Of a stretch of DNA of 23,704 bases, positions 1-11,470 are shown one piece after another (positions within the stretch are counted from its first letter, which is position 1; every line of letters starts with the position of its first letter). Under the pieces are notes generated by a model. That model had not been told where the DNA came from and searched no databases. It saw only the letters and a program-made list of their open reading frames with translations. Origin of the DNA: Trachelipus rathkii (Eukaryota > Arthropoda > Malacostraca > Isopoda > Trachelipodidae); NCBI GenBank assembly GCA_015478945.1, contig JABUQX010078582.1:1-23704 (forward strand), written 5' to 3'. A program made the translations under genes and the position numbers.

Positions 1-605
1 GAGAGAGAGAGATATTCAATATATAGACACCCAAAAATCACAAGCAATTCTTCAGAAAATAATACCTATATAATTTATTAATTTAGACTACGAGTGAGTA
101 ATGTAACTACAGTAGTACCATTTTCTAAACTATAAATTCACTAACTTTTGAGAGAAGAGCAGGAACTTTATATTCATAAGAATAAACGTTATGTTGCACC
201 ATTCTTCAACCAAAATTTATATCTTATTTTTATAGTAGAATATATAAATAATAAAATAATGCTTTATTTTTTGTATTAAGATGAAGATCGAATGTTAACC
301 TATATTATATATTATATAATCTTACATGTATATATATATAAATATATTGAGATCAGTAGTATATATACGAGAAAGTTTTCTAAGGCTTATATCAGATATC
401 TAATTATTACAACATATATTATATGTACGATATTAATGCTTATAATATCATAATATTGATTATAATGAGATGATATATATATATATATATCATTATTTAT
501 TATTATTATATCTTTATACTATACTATATACGACTTAGGCTTACTAGATACTGAAGTATTTATATAAAATTGGACTAATAGTATATTATATACCATTGCA
601 ATATA

Positions 606-643
<38 letters not shown>

Positions 644-718
644 TAATATATATATTTAATATAATATATATTATAATATATATATATTAATATATTATAT
701 TAATAATTATATAATATA

Positions 719-762
<44 letters not shown>

Positions 763-1060
763 ATATTAAATAATATATATATAATATATTATATATATAT
801 TTATATATATAATATATATATATATAAATATAAGTATATATATATATATTATAATATATTATATATATATATATATAATAGTAATATATATAATTAATAT
901 ATATATTTTGGTAATTTTAAAATTTGATATTAAAATTTTGTTACGTTATATTATTATCTTATATTTTGAGATATTTGAGATAAACTCTATTTCAATAATA
1001 CTTAGTTTATAGGTACGTACTAACCTTAGAATATCTAACACAACGTGCAAAAACCAATAA
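1..1060. repeat. AT-rich low-complexity DNA with interrupted (TA)n arrays
   Basis: The stretch opens with a short (GA)n run and then becomes almost purely A and T, with the densest interrupted (TA)n between about 595 and 905. Many TAT/ATA interruptions and TTAA-type reversals break the array into short perfect runs. No reading frame with coding character is seen on either strand, and no promoter-like or RNA-like element stands out. Confidence 0.9.
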
Positions 1061-1320
1061 TAATATATGTTTACCGATTGTTAAAAGTATAGGGCCATGG
1101 TTTATCGCAAAATAAATCCCATCCAAGCAAATTTTTAATTATCAGAGAATTACATTTTTCTGGTAATCTTCCGTGACCCAGGCCGCGAGAGAAACCACGA
1201 GAAGTAGAGGAGAGAAAAGCTCTGTACAACACCTCTCTCTCTCTCCGGGCCGGAGAGTATATCACCGGCCTGACCAGAGAATTCTCGGTATACTACCTCT
1301 AATTATTAAGTACAACAGTA
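1061..1320. other. Unassigned non-repetitive island with an odd palindrome
   Basis: This short island is clearly more complex and GC-richer than its flanks. It contains a perfect 17-base palindrome with a single central base (CTCTCCGG-G-CCGGAGAG, 1241-1257) just after a (CT)n run. A 64-codon open frame crosses it on minus (1071-1265), but it has no recognisable motif and is low-complexity in places. It may be the edge of an old repeat; I cannot name it. Confidence 0.4.
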
Positions 1321-1469
1321 TATATATGTTGCGAGATATATACGTATAAACGGCGAATATATAACTCACTAGATACAAATTGTATTACTGAGCCCACTTA
1401 TACAAGTACCTATATATATATATCGGATACTATGTACGTCAGTTTGTAGGTAATAGGCCCATCTATATA

Positions 1470-1597
1470 TATATTAATATTAAATATATATTATATACTA
1501 TTATATAATATATATATTAATATGTATATATATATTAATATAATATAATTAAATTATATAGTATTATATATAATATATATATAATATATATAATATA

Positions 1598-1628
<31 letters not shown>

Positions 1629-1680
1629 TATAATATAATATATAATAATATATATTAATATATAAATATATTATAATATA
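1470..1680. repeat. (TA)n microsatellite abutting a LINE 3' end
   Basis: An interrupted TA/ATT array of about 200 bases runs directly into the polypurine (minus strand) 3' tail of the LINE copy starting at 1681. The same arrangement recurs at the second LINE copy, at 20875-20976. Confidence 0.9.
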
Positions 1681-2650
1681 TTTCTTTCTTTTCTTTCTTC
1701 CCTACCTTATTTTCCCAAGATTGGGAGTAAGGTGCGCTAACAAGCATCGGAAAAGAAAAGCAGTAGGAGACATGACAAATGTCGAAAAGAAAGCCCAGCC
1801 CTACGCCACCCTCTGTACCATTAATTGTGAGAACTCGTCACAGACAGAAATCCACCCTAGAGCTTTCACGGGACAGCGATGGACGCTCACTATGGTAAAT
1901 CGTCAAATGTAAGGTTCAACCCTTGGCCCAGGTGGGCCACAGACAACCCCCATACAAACCCCCGCCATCTCATCCTATCATGCACCTTTAATTCTCCGCC
2001 TCTGCCCAAACTCACACATTTCTCTCCTTCACGCATTCCTTTACTGACTCAATCAACTTTCTCTTCGGTCTCCCAGCCAATCGGTTCCCACACACTCACC
2101 ACTATACATCGCTTAACCAAAACCCGACTATCATTCATCCTTTCCTTATGGCCACCATCTCAACATACTTTCATTTATTCTCTCATTTACCCCTTTCTTC
2201 ACACCACAACTCTCTAATACGTTCATTCCTCCATTTTATCATTGCTTCTCACACCTAGCATGCCCCTAAATGTCCATCTAACATATTGGAACTTTAGATC
2301 TATAAAAATTACTTCTTATTCGAGACCAATAGTCTCACTACTATCAATAACACAGGTAACAACATACCTCATGTAAGACCTTAGCGCACTCAAGAGACTT
2401 AAGTCCCTTTAAACATTCACCCACGATTTAATTGCACCAAGCAACCTCCTGCCATTCACAACTTTCCTACTACACTCTGCATCATCTGTTCGCCTTTCTC
2501 ATCCAACACATACCCTAAATATTTAAACTCAGAACTTGTTCCAGCTGCTCACCATCCTAACATAACTTCACTATACTGATAGACTTATAGTTTCACCTTA
2601 TCAACTATCACTCAACGCAGCATTGGGACAGCTCTGTGTCTGACCCACTT
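1681..2650 (-). mobile_element. Non-LTR retrotransposon (LINE), 3'-terminal fragment, copy 1
   Basis: Read on the minus strand, this is the 3' part of the same LINE found at 20977 onwards; the two copies align almost base for base apart from many small indels. The reverse complement of 2400-2510 encodes a decayed version of the region downstream of the RT (a C-x-R-K-V-x-N-G-R stretch followed by L-G-A-I), which in the related full elements follows the catalytic domain. The 3' untranslated part ends in an A/G-rich tail, read as TTTCTTTCTTTTCTTTC at 1681 onward on plus. Stops and frameshifts are frequent and the RT core is absent, so it is a 5'-truncated dead copy. Similarity fades near 2590-2650, where the hAT-like element begins. 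Two open frames on plus (1721-1912 and 1879-2217) are antisense shadows. Confidence 0.75.
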
Positions 2651-2662
2651 ACCTCTAACGTT

Positions 2663-2860
2663 TACTAAGTTGCGCCTAACTAGACGACTCATCTGCGCCT
2701 ATGGCGCACTACTCAATCTCATGTTAGGTCAGCAACACGCGCGAGCGCATATGACCGCCAAACAATCTTGTTGTACCAATATAGGCGGCATAAAGCGCAC
2801 AATCCTAGGCGCACTAGCCAATTATCTTGCTGTCGCCTATATGTCCGCTAGGACTATTCG
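2663..2860. repeat. GC-rich subterminal repeat cluster of hAT-like copy 1, low-coordinate end
   Basis: Repeated GCGCCTA, GGCGCA and related heptamers in both orientations fill about 200 bases. Subterminal repeats of this sort are usual transposase-binding sites in hAT elements; that role here is inferred. An open frame (2670-2891) crosses the cluster but is a by-product of the GC-rich repeats. Confidence 0.5.
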
Positions 2861-2869
2861 GACACCAGG

Positions 2870-4100
2870 AACATCACACACAGCAAGTTAATTCCTCTAC
2901 CACTTTACTGTTAGAACTTAGACGCTTAGGCAATAAATGATGAGATTCTAGGCTTCTAAAAACGCGTGTAACAATGTTACTATATACCTCACCACATATC
3001 ACATCTCCATATACTTCGCATCATTCTTATATTAACTAACTACTATAATTACCTGGCTATCTATATTACCTACTTATCAGAATTTACTATTCAATATAAC
3101 TACCAATACAAATAATTGAATATAACTAGCATAAGTAGTAAGACATAACACAACTATTGTCCATATCATACTCCGCTTTTAAATTCACATTAATATTAAT
3201 AACACCAAATCTATACTATAATATTATGTACACCATTTTAATTATAATATTTACACATATACATCTTAATTGCTACATAAAGAACAACCATATCCAGATG
3301 AGTACCATAACTACACGATATACAACACCATATATCACTATACACCTAATGCATAAAGCTTTTAGTAGCAATAAAATCTATTCAATATATATATATATAT
3401 ATATACGCACGTCACTACTGTTTGACATATAAATCTCACATAAAACCTTAAATATAACAATTTATTATACTTCTTATCTTCTATTATTTGTGTTTGAAAT
3501 AGGAATATAATATTTTGTTTCATTGTAAAGATTTTTGAATCCTCACACAATCACTATATATTACTACCACTCCTAACTACTAACTTTGTTACTTACACAA
3601 TTACAGTCTATTACTGTCCCACTCGATCAGTATTATATATTATATATACAACATCTCATTCGAGAAATTATAATACAATAAATATATAACTTGGTTCAGC
3701 CTAGAGCATATCTACTACATTCCCTTAAAAATACATTGAGCAAACCTTCACATGGAGCTCACACTCTATCCCCTTCTTCATATGTACACATCTCTCTACA
3801 GAGTCTTCCTCTTTGCCATCGCGCGTCTCTATCCTGATGACTTGAAATCGCTACCCTGGAGGGCGAAAACTCCGAACACTATAAAACTCCTATTGAAGTT
3901 CTAATTTACGTATAGATATTAGTTAGGTGTTTTAATTAACAAGAATAAGTACTTCTTTTCTCCTTTCCTCTACTAAAAAATCCCTTGAGGATAGATTTTA
4001 CTATAATCGCCCATCCCATAAGTTATTACACTCTTCTCTGCTAAATCATAATTATTTATATACATGTCGAACAATAACATTCCAAAGTCTGCCAATAACA
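2870..4100. other. Interior of hAT-like copy 1, no gene recognised
   Basis: AT-rich, G-poor on plus, with a short (TA)n run near 3385-3403 and scattered open frames up to about 90 codons built from low-complexity codons. I see no hAT dimerisation domain, BED finger or DDE-type motif. It may be a non-autonomous interior or unrelated insertions. Confidence 0.5.
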
Positions 4101-4333
4101 ACAGGTCGTAGGCCCTCACAAGGCGCGCTACCTGTATCGTGCGACATAGTAGTCTAGGTTCACGCACTTATGGTATTAGTGACCAAAAATATAGGTTCAA
4201 CTATCTAGTGTACGCTCAAAGCCACTAGGTCCGGTGGGCGATTTAACCATCTATCACTGGTCTGCATAACTTTCCTACGGACCTAGCGCTGCACCCTCAA
4301 AAAAATTATCAATCGGCGTACCGCCCAGCTCTG

Positions 4334-4975
4334 ATATATATAGTATCCATATATATATATATTATACTCTATGTAGATATAACCATCATCCCAAAATACT
4401 CATATTCTACCTTATCTTATTGACTATATACGTCATCATAACCATTAATAATCACTATTCAAAACTATATTATATACACAATATATATATTATACTTATC
4501 ACATTATAACTTAGTTTATGATTTAATTGGGCGAACGGACTGCGCGTATAATATACGGAGGAGCTGTATTCTTCTTAGCTACCCACTTACCCTAGCTCAC
4601 ACATTATTCACCCATTTGACCGGATTATACAACCATGGAGCAACCATCCCTATTCATGTAATCCTACGCAGACGGAGATTTATTTAACCTCTGTAGTCTA
4701 TTTCATTCCGTCAGTTATATCGACTTCTGTCTCTGCTTTCCTTTTTTCTATGGTTTTATATATATGTTCTCTCCATTATTTTCTAGTATACCTGGATTAC
4801 TAACGAGTCCCCAATCTCTAATTAACAGTGCCGCGTGCACGCACAATGAATCCATAGTTAAATATATAGGACCAAGTTAGGTTTATCTCTACGGCACTCG
4901 CGCCCGTCTAGTTTATATATCTATGTATTTTTTGTCTCTCTATTTGTTTATCTCTTTTAATAACATTAATACTGG
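4334..4975. other. Non-coding AT-rich stretch
   Basis: Mixed low-complexity DNA with short TA runs (4340-4370, 4480-4495). No coding exon, RNA gene or named repeat is recognised. Confidence 0.6.
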
Positions 4976-5345
4976 ATTATTATTCCACCAGGGTATACAC
5001 TTATCATCTGACAAAGATGGCAATGGTCAAGTCAGGCAGTGGTCTCCTCGTTTGCCTTTGAAACTCGTGCGAATCATTTGCTTTGAGAATCAGACAGGTG
5101 GTCAGAACTCCCTGACGCGCCTCCCTTTTTCCTGGGTGTAGGAGGTTTTCAGGAAACACCTGCTCTTCATCAACCCTCCTGCTCACTTTTGGTACCATCC
5201 ATTGGTAATGTCAGGCTGTGAGGGCTTACCATTCCTCCTCTCACGCCTACTGGGGTTACTCTGAGCATATACTGTATACCGCCACATCCCACCTATACTT
5301 CCTTTGCAACTACTACATTGTCCCCGTTCGGCTCTGAGCGCCCCT
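4976..5345. other. Complex, GC-balanced island of unknown nature
   Basis: Base composition and word complexity rise sharply against AT-rich flanks. A 64-codon open frame on minus (5004-5198) and a 72-codon frame on plus (4923-5141) overlap here; neither shows a family motif I recognise. The minus frame continues upstream with stops, as expected of an old element. A piece of a decayed repeat or an unrecognised exon are both possible. Confidence 0.35.
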
Positions 5346-7105
5346 TCAATTATATGCTTTTTTCTTATTGTTATTTAATGTTCTTATGTTTAAAATATCA
5401 TTTAATCTTGTTTTTCACACCATTTTTCTGAGATAATAAGCTTTCACGCTGATTCCAAATATGTAACTGCTTCTCTCTTGGATGTACACGTGACCGAGCG
5501 TATCTCTTCTCCTAGAGTATTTTAGCTATGGTCTATTATGTAATAAATTAGCATATATTGTTTCTATCTTTTTGTTTTATAACTATTCTTGTTACTTCCA
5601 TTTACATTTTTTTATCGCAAATATATGTACTTTACCTTTATTCGTACGTCACCTTTTCAATAATCTTATGTAATTGGTCATTCCATATCCTGTAACCCGT
5701 GCTCACGTACCTTTTAAACGAGAATATATTACATAGAACCCAATATCTCTATTAAAATGTATTGATTATAAATGTGAATTGTATTTAAAACTCGGATATT
5801 AATTCTCAATATCATAATTATCCGCGCACCTTTTGACACTCAATTGATTCCTCATACATCCACAACACATCTCTGCAAATCTCACACTTGCTGCTTACTT
5901 TCCACTAACATACATACTAAATCAGACATATTATGATTAACAATATTACACACACGAGAGAAGAAATAAAACATCATCTAACTAACAACCTAGCGAACCG
6001 CGCGAGAGCATGTCTACGTTAAAACATAACATGTAGTCCGGATAACTATTATTGTGTTTAAAGAAAGTATTTACTATACACATACCATATATATATTATA
6101 TATTATATATTATCTATTATCACTTAACTAATAGAAAAATCAATCACCTTTCCTACCTAATATTATATACTTCACATTTTCTTGCATATATTACTCACCG
6201 AGTCCACCATGATATATATATTATAACCTAAAATAAATACCTACTACTGTTTGTAATATATCACGCATTCACTTTATTTTATTTTGATCACTACATATCC
6301 AACTATTATCAGTATATATAGTTCCCTACCATACACTATCTAAAAATATCATATGATAAGCTCCTACTTACAACCTACATCTACAGACATCAAATTTACA
6401 GATTAATCCATAAAATTCAGTATACTTCACTCTTCTAAACGTTTTCCACCCTCAGATGGAATACTAATTAACGTTCAACAAACCACATATTATATAATAA
6501 ATATATATATAACATATATACATATTTGACCTTTTCAAATTAAATTTAACATTAATGAGTAATTATCTAGGTATACTTACACAACACTAATCAAATGATC
6601 CATATACACATAATATACTTTTGATACCCTATAACAGTTCACATATTCATCAAATTGCACAACTCCTTCTCTTCCCCTCTAATTCCTTTCCACACTAATT
6701 CCTTTTCACACCAGCACACCTACATTTCACACCACAAACTTAACTTACCTCATTTTCAATAAATACCGTATTTCACTTTCATATTTTTTAGTTATTATGC
6801 AGTCACAATAGTAACGAGCAAATATATCAAATTATGCCCTTTTTATAATATCATACCATTATCAATACCTTATCTATACTCTCTTCTTCTCCTCAACAAT
6901 TTTATTATCCTTCTAGAACATATATTACTCATAGTACCCATTAACGAATTCATAGACAATTTTACGAGACTCCGAAACATTAGTTAAATCGTTCCTCGGT
7001 ATATAAACGGAGCCGATCACGGACGCAATATAATATTCTTAGAAGAATTTTATCTTTTCCGTAGGTCAATTGTACTAAACAGGCATTACCGCATTTAGAC
7101 AGTAG
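5346..7105. other. Non-coding AT-rich intergenic DNA
   Basis: The plus strand is strongly depleted in G over 5870-6960. That composition resembles the plus strand of the minus-oriented LINE copies, but I could not align it to them. Short TA runs occur around 6090-6110 and 6490-6530. No exon or RNA gene is supported. Confidence 0.55.
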
Positions 7106-7361
7106 AGCCTAATTGGTTATTACGATTTTAAAACCACGTGTGAAGGGGGCAGACCGCGACGCGAGCATACACACAACTAAACCCATAAAACTCACCCTGA
7201 GTAGTTAGGAACGTCTCAGACACGCGCTAGCTGCAGAAACTCTCGAGTGTTCGAGCGAGAATTGGTGTAAGCAGTAACATCACACTCCTGGCGTTGTGAA
7301 AGAATACTGTGAAAAATTATTTTTGTGAGTCATCTTACACAATTTCTAACCACACTCCAAA
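7106..7361 (+). promoter_or_regulatory. Candidate promoter / 5' untranslated region of the host gene
   Basis: The 250 bases before the first coding exon are GC-richer than the surroundings and contain several CG dinucleotides. An inverted CCAAT box (ATTGG, 7112-7116) precedes a palindromic E-box (CACGTG, 7135-7140). The start codon context is CCAAAATG, with A at the -3 position, acceptable for animals. The transcription start cannot be placed, and an upstream non-coding exon is possible. Confidence 0.3.
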
Positions 7362-7429
7362 ATGCGCTGGGCAGAAGTGATATCTGTTCCTCGCCATATT
7401 GAGGATTTAGTCTGGGTGCTGTTGAGAAG
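7362..7429 (+). CDS. Host gene, coding exon 1 (start codon), protein not recognised
   Basis: The exon begins at ATG and gives 22 codons plus two bases, starting M-R-W-A-E-V-I-S-V-P-R-H and ending in a hydrophobic W-V-L-L-R. The frame has ordinary codon use and no low complexity, unlike nearly all other frames here. The donor is AAG|GTGCCT, weak beyond GT. It ends in phase 2, leaving AG. The next exon (11471) begins with a single completing base, C, giving AGC (Ser) across the junction. That agreement, plus the clean start context, is why I place the start here. I do not recognise the family. The main doubts are the weak donor and the 4-kb intron that follows. Confidence 0.5.
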
Positions 7430-7983
7430 GTGCCTGAGTAAAATCAGTTAGGTAGAATGGGGTGCTGTACTAATGTATTAGGTTGACTATATATTATTTG
7501 AATTTGGATGATTAAAATGGTTTGGATTTTTCTAGTATAGTTATGCTTTGCCTGGAGGATGAGTGGTATAGAACTCAGTGATATTGTAATACAGCTATAT
7601 TAAGTAGAGTAGGTTATCTGTAATCTCATATAAACAATAATTCGAGGATCACAGATAAGATATCTTTCAACACTTCGAGTATGCGTGTACTCTCTACTCT
7701 CTCTCTCGCTCTCGTCTCGCCATCTTTCTCCGCTTCGTTCGACCATCCTTGCGCGATATCAAACTTTTAAGCTCTACTCGTCGCTCCTCTTTAGCCTATA
7801 TCCATACTTTAACTCAATGTGGTGTTCTCCTGCAAATCCATCGGCATAGTATATCATTTTTGCTCTCTCTGGTCGCAATATCTCTCTCAACAAGCATTCT
7901 TCAGTCCCTACTTTAATACAGGCTCAGTATATTTCACAACGTATGCGTACGTTTAAGCACTATATTCGAGAAAGTATCTTCGC

Positions 7984-9235
7984 CAGAGGGGTCCTTCTAC
8001 TCCCTCCGTCATTTTTCTTAATAAATAACTCCACCAGATATAGTGTCTCTTAAAAAATAATGAACATAAAATAAAAACCAAACTTGGGTGTCGAGGGTCC
8101 TTTCAGGAATCATCTATCAACTTACTTCCAGTCCTATTCAATAGCGCTCTGTTAAAACCCCCACATCTCGGATTTTCTCTATATTACTCTCAATAAAAAA
8201 AACTAACAAGGATACATATATATATTACTATTATACTCACTCATATTATAATGAGATAACCATCTTACTTCTCTATCTAATAATAATGAGATATATGGTG
8301 CATCCACTTATCCGTATTATATTACCTATTCTATATCTCTATCTCTACTCTCTCTCATCACTTCTCTTTCTCACATAATACATAATCGAACGCAGTTCTA
8401 CACAAAACTATCGAAAATGAATTCTCGTCTTTAGAAAAAAGTTTACAGCCCTCAAACGTAGGCATTTATATAAGGATTTCTTCTTATTACATCTCTACAG
8501 TCAAAAACAATCCACAGGTATTCACTACTATCTACTATCTATTATCATATATATATTACTATTCAATACTCTATCTTATTACTACTCTTCACTCTATCTA
8601 ACTATCTCTTACTATCTCTATATTCATCTCTATCTAGTTACTTATATATCTTCTCTAGTATTCTCACTCTATCTCTCTCTCTATATCTCTTATACAATCT
8701 CTCTTCATATCTTTCCTCACTATCTACTACCTATATACTATATCCTTTAATAAAATACATGAAGCATTAAAAAATGACATGAATTTTCTTTAAGGAAAAA
8801 GTCTGGCGCAGCCCTCTCAAAAGTTCTATAACAATCTTTTCCTTCATTTTCTATCGTGGGCCTCATGCTCCGCTTCTATGCCCATCCTACATTCTAGCGT
8901 TATAATAGATTTGTTAAGTATATATAAATTTCTCTTCTCTATGTATTCACTTCTACTACTCACATCTCATATCTCCATAACCATCTGAACTAGAGTAACC
9001 TGATCATGAAAGAACATCACAATCCTCGATGTTGTATCAACAATGTACAAGGTCTTTCTGGGTGCTCTTTTTAATAACTCTCTGCAGAGCGCTTTAACTT
9101 TTCTTTCTCCTACAGAAGACATTTAATCGCGATTTAATTGCATCTCATCTACTAATCGTATGGTCTCAAGTATTCGTACGTCGCACTTCGTTACACACGT
9201 TAATAAAAATATCCTGGGTGAAGCCCTCTGCCGCT
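7984..9235. mobile_element. Diverged MITE related to the 10553-11170 element, microsatellite-expanded
   Basis: The left end (CCAGAGGGGTCC.. then ATTTTTCTTAATAAAT and AAAAAATAATGAACATAAAAT) resembles the left end of the 10553-11170 element. The right end (TTAATAAAAATATCCTGGGTGAAGC..) resembles its right end. In the middle, 8860-8945 shares GGCCTCATGCTC and TATAATA-GATTTGTTAA with 10864-10917. The element is about twice as long because 8200-8750 is an expanded pyrimidine-rich TATC/CTCT tract. The alignment is by eye and patchy. Confidence 0.4.
8215..8750. repeat. Cryptic TATC/TCTC pyrimidine-rich microsatellite
   Basis: Imperfect repeats of CTAT, TCTC, ACTATC and CTCTATAT make the plus strand heavily pyrimidine-biased. 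There is no fixed period long enough to call a satellite unit. It sits inside the diverged MITE. Confidence 0.65.
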
Positions 9236-9721
9236 AGGCTTCTACTTACCTCTCCAAATGTCTATTGCTCAGTCTAATTAATATATTTCAATACATATAT
9301 ACATATCATCTTAATAGTACACGATTGTGTATAAATAAATGTTATTTTGAATCTTTTTCTCTTTCTCTTCTCTCCATCTGATTCTTCATATAGCATATTT
9401 TATTTATAGTCTTCCAATAAAAAATACAAAACTATAAAATATTAAGTTAATGAAATTAGGCATCAGTTTATTCATGTGTCTGATTCAACAAAAATGTTTT
9501 CTTATTTCATTATTAATAAATCAAAATAACCATTATTATCTTTTTCTTTAGTTGATCAATAGTATTTTTCTTTCTTTTTCTTACTATCTTTTCTACATTT
9601 CATAATTAAGGTCTGACTGTATCACTCCATAACTGTGTTTAAATAATTTGAGTCAAACACTTCAAATAATTTTCTGTCATAGACACCTTTTTTTGATAAG
9701 AATAATTGGAAAAATATGCTT

Positions 9722-10549
9722 CACGGCTTGCGGCGCGTCCTTATAATTTTTTTTGAGTGCGCCTGCGCCTATGCCCCCGGATACCTAGTGCGCTTAGCGC
9801 CTATATGCGCCTATATTTTTGGTCACATCGATGCGCCTAGCGCCTATGCGTTGTCAAGGGCTTGGGATATTAGTGATCTCTAATTTATTCTTGCAATCGC
9901 TGCCAAAAAGTTCCCTCCAGCCTAATCGTCTTGAGGACTTCCTGCACAATTGTATTTTTTAATATACACTTATTAATTTTTGTAATTAAAACACCGTAAA
10001 CTAATATCTACACGTCCTTTTCCTCCTCCATGTCCTTGTGATCCATGTTTTCTCCCAGGAGGTTCAGCTCGAGCGCTGTAGAAGTTGAAAATCTTCAGAT
10101 GCCAATAGTTGCCAAATTTATTTGTAGTTTAAGAACTACTCGAACCAGTTATATAATATATATATATACTATATACTTATATATTACATATATATATATA
10201 TTACTTATATCTATTCATCTATATATATTATATGTTATTCTATTATATATATTACTCTATAAATATATATATATTCACTATATAATATACTATATTACTA
10301 CTATATAATATATTACCTAAATGTTTACACTGGTTTTTAGAACTGATCAAGTTGCCAGCTTCTAAGTTCTAACTTTTTAAGGGTAAAAACAAATGCTTTG
10401 TTCCTGCTGTTCATAGGCGCGGCTATAGGTGCAGAGAATTGGCTGTGCGCCTTTGCTTAGTCCGCCATTTTAAAAATTGTTGCGCCTTTGCGCCTACGAA
10501 TTGATAGTGCGGCATAGGCGCAACTCGGTGGCGCAACGCCCAGCTTTTG
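9722..10549 (+). mobile_element. hAT-like DNA transposon remnant, copy 2
   Basis: The left end starts CACGGCTTGCGGCGCG. The right end, read inward on minus, is CAAAAGCTGGGCGTTGCGCC, close to the hAT-type CAGAGCTGGGCGG of copy 1. GC-rich heptamer clusters (TAGGCGC and its complement) occupy 9722-9865 and 10405-10549. The interior 9866-10400 is AT-rich and ends in a TA/CTA-rich array (10150-10315). At about 0.83 kb with no transposase motif, it is a non-autonomous or deleted copy. The open frame at 10045-10308 is mostly translated microsatellite. Confidence 0.55.
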
Positions 10550-10552
10550 GAA

Positions 10553-11170
10553 ATAGTAGTGCAGAGGGGTATCAACCCTGATTTTTATAAAAATCATAAG
10601 ATATTTGATAAAAAATAATAATGAAAATAATGAAATCGAAAATTGTCACTCTCCTTTAAGGAAAAGTTGCCTCTTAAAGTTTATTTAAAATCTCGTATTT
10701 TCCCTTATAAAAAATAAAAAATAATAAAATCAATGCAGGATATACTCTGAAAAAAAATAATAATGAAGCTTAAAAAACAAAATTAAATTATTTAAGTCTT
10801 TATAAAAAAAAGTAGGCCTTTCAAAGTTTAAAATTTTCTCATATGCTTATAAAAAAATTTAGTAGGCCTCATGCTCATTTTAGGGCCACTAGTTCAGGTT
10901 ATAATAAAATTTGTTAATTCTACATAGAATTTCTTCTCTGTGTATACCTAAACAAAACTTCTCATACAGCCTTATAAGAAGTCCTGAATAAGACCTAACT
11001 TTGATGCAACAAAATGAAAAGTCTATGGGGAGTTTTAACAAACTTTGGGAGGGTGTAACTTTTTTCCTAGAAAGCGACAATTTTCATTTTCATTATTCTT
11101 CAATATTTTTTTAGATATATCCTGTGGATTTTTATAAAAATCAAGGGGGACACCCCTTTACACTACTATT
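10553..11170. mobile_element. MITE with long terminal inverted repeats
   Basis: The first 130-180 bases (from TAGTAGTGCAGAGGGGT) and the last 130-180 (ending ACCCCTTTACACTACTA) are inverted copies of each other. Both contain ATTTTTATAAAAAT and a shared GACAATTTTC-type block. The outermost bases read TA-GTAGTG...CACTAC-TA, so a TA target duplication of the Tc1/mariner kind is possible but not proven. The interior has no transposase motif; a 63-codon frame on minus (10889-11080) shows no family signature. It starts three bases beyond the hAT-like copy 2 end. Confidence 0.6.
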
Positions 11171-11189
11171 ATTTAAAAAATATGTACGG

Positions 11190-11203
11190 TAAAATATACT
11201 ATA

Positions 11204-11287
<84 letters not shown>

Positions 11288-11288
11288 C

Positions 11289-11325
<37 letters not shown>

Positions 11326-11326
11326 C

Positions 11327-11396
<70 letters not shown>

Positions 11397-11465
11397 CTAT
11401 ATATGTATATATTATAGATATATATTATATATATATATATATATTATATAATATATAATAATATT
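11190..11465. repeat. (TA)n microsatellite directly before exon 2
   Basis: About 270 bases of nearly pure TA with a few interruptions end only a few bases before the splice acceptor of exon 2 (TATTCATAG). The normal polypyrimidine tract is therefore replaced by TA repeat. Confidence 0.9.
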
Positions 11466-11470
11466 CATAG

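Larger units (their letters stand above)
2650..4333 (-). mobile_element. hAT-like DNA transposon remnant, copy 1
   Basis: The high-coordinate end, read on minus, starts CAGAGCTGGGCGG, which resembles the CAG-x-GCTGGGC start typical of hAT terminal inverted repeats. The other end (near 2650-2680) contains GTTGCGCC, matching the opposite end of copy 2 at 9722-10549. Both subterminal regions (2663-2860 and 4105-4333) carry clusters of TAGGCGC/GCGCCTA-type heptamers, very unlike the AT-rich interior. 4105-4333 reverse-complemented aligns with 9722-9865, including a shared CCTATATTTTTGGTCAC; 2663-2860 aligns with the reverse complement of 10405-10549. So the whole element lies in the opposite orientation to copy 2. 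The interior (2870-4100) is AT-rich with no transposase motif. No clear 8-bp target duplication was found. Confidence 0.55.
7430..11470 (+). other. Host gene intron 1, filled with DNA transposons and microsatellites
   Basis: This roughly 4-kb interval between exons 1 and 2 holds a diverged MITE (about 7984-9235), a hAT-like element (9722-10549), a hairpin-like MITE (10553-11170) and (TA)n arrays (10150-10315 and 11190-11460). 7430-7980 and 9236-9721 are AT-rich, with a pyrimidine-rich run near 7690-7760, and contain nothing I can name. Confidence 0.5.

Noticed and set aside
1879..2217. 112-codon open frame on plus
   Set aside because: Antisense to the LINE 3' fragment; the homologous stretch at 21244-21474 shows the same shadow frames, explained by LINE codon composition.
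3157..3432. 91-codon open frame on plus
   Set aside because: Low-complexity I/Y/T-rich composition ending in a TA repeat, no family motif.
5870..6960. Possible third LINE copy, suggested by G-poor plus strand
   Set aside because: Composition is similar but no RT or post-RT motif and no alignable block with either LINE copy could be found.
10045..10308. 87-codon open frame on plus
   Set aside because: The second half is translated TA/CTA microsatellite and there is no motif in the first half; it lies in the interior of a hAT-like remnant.
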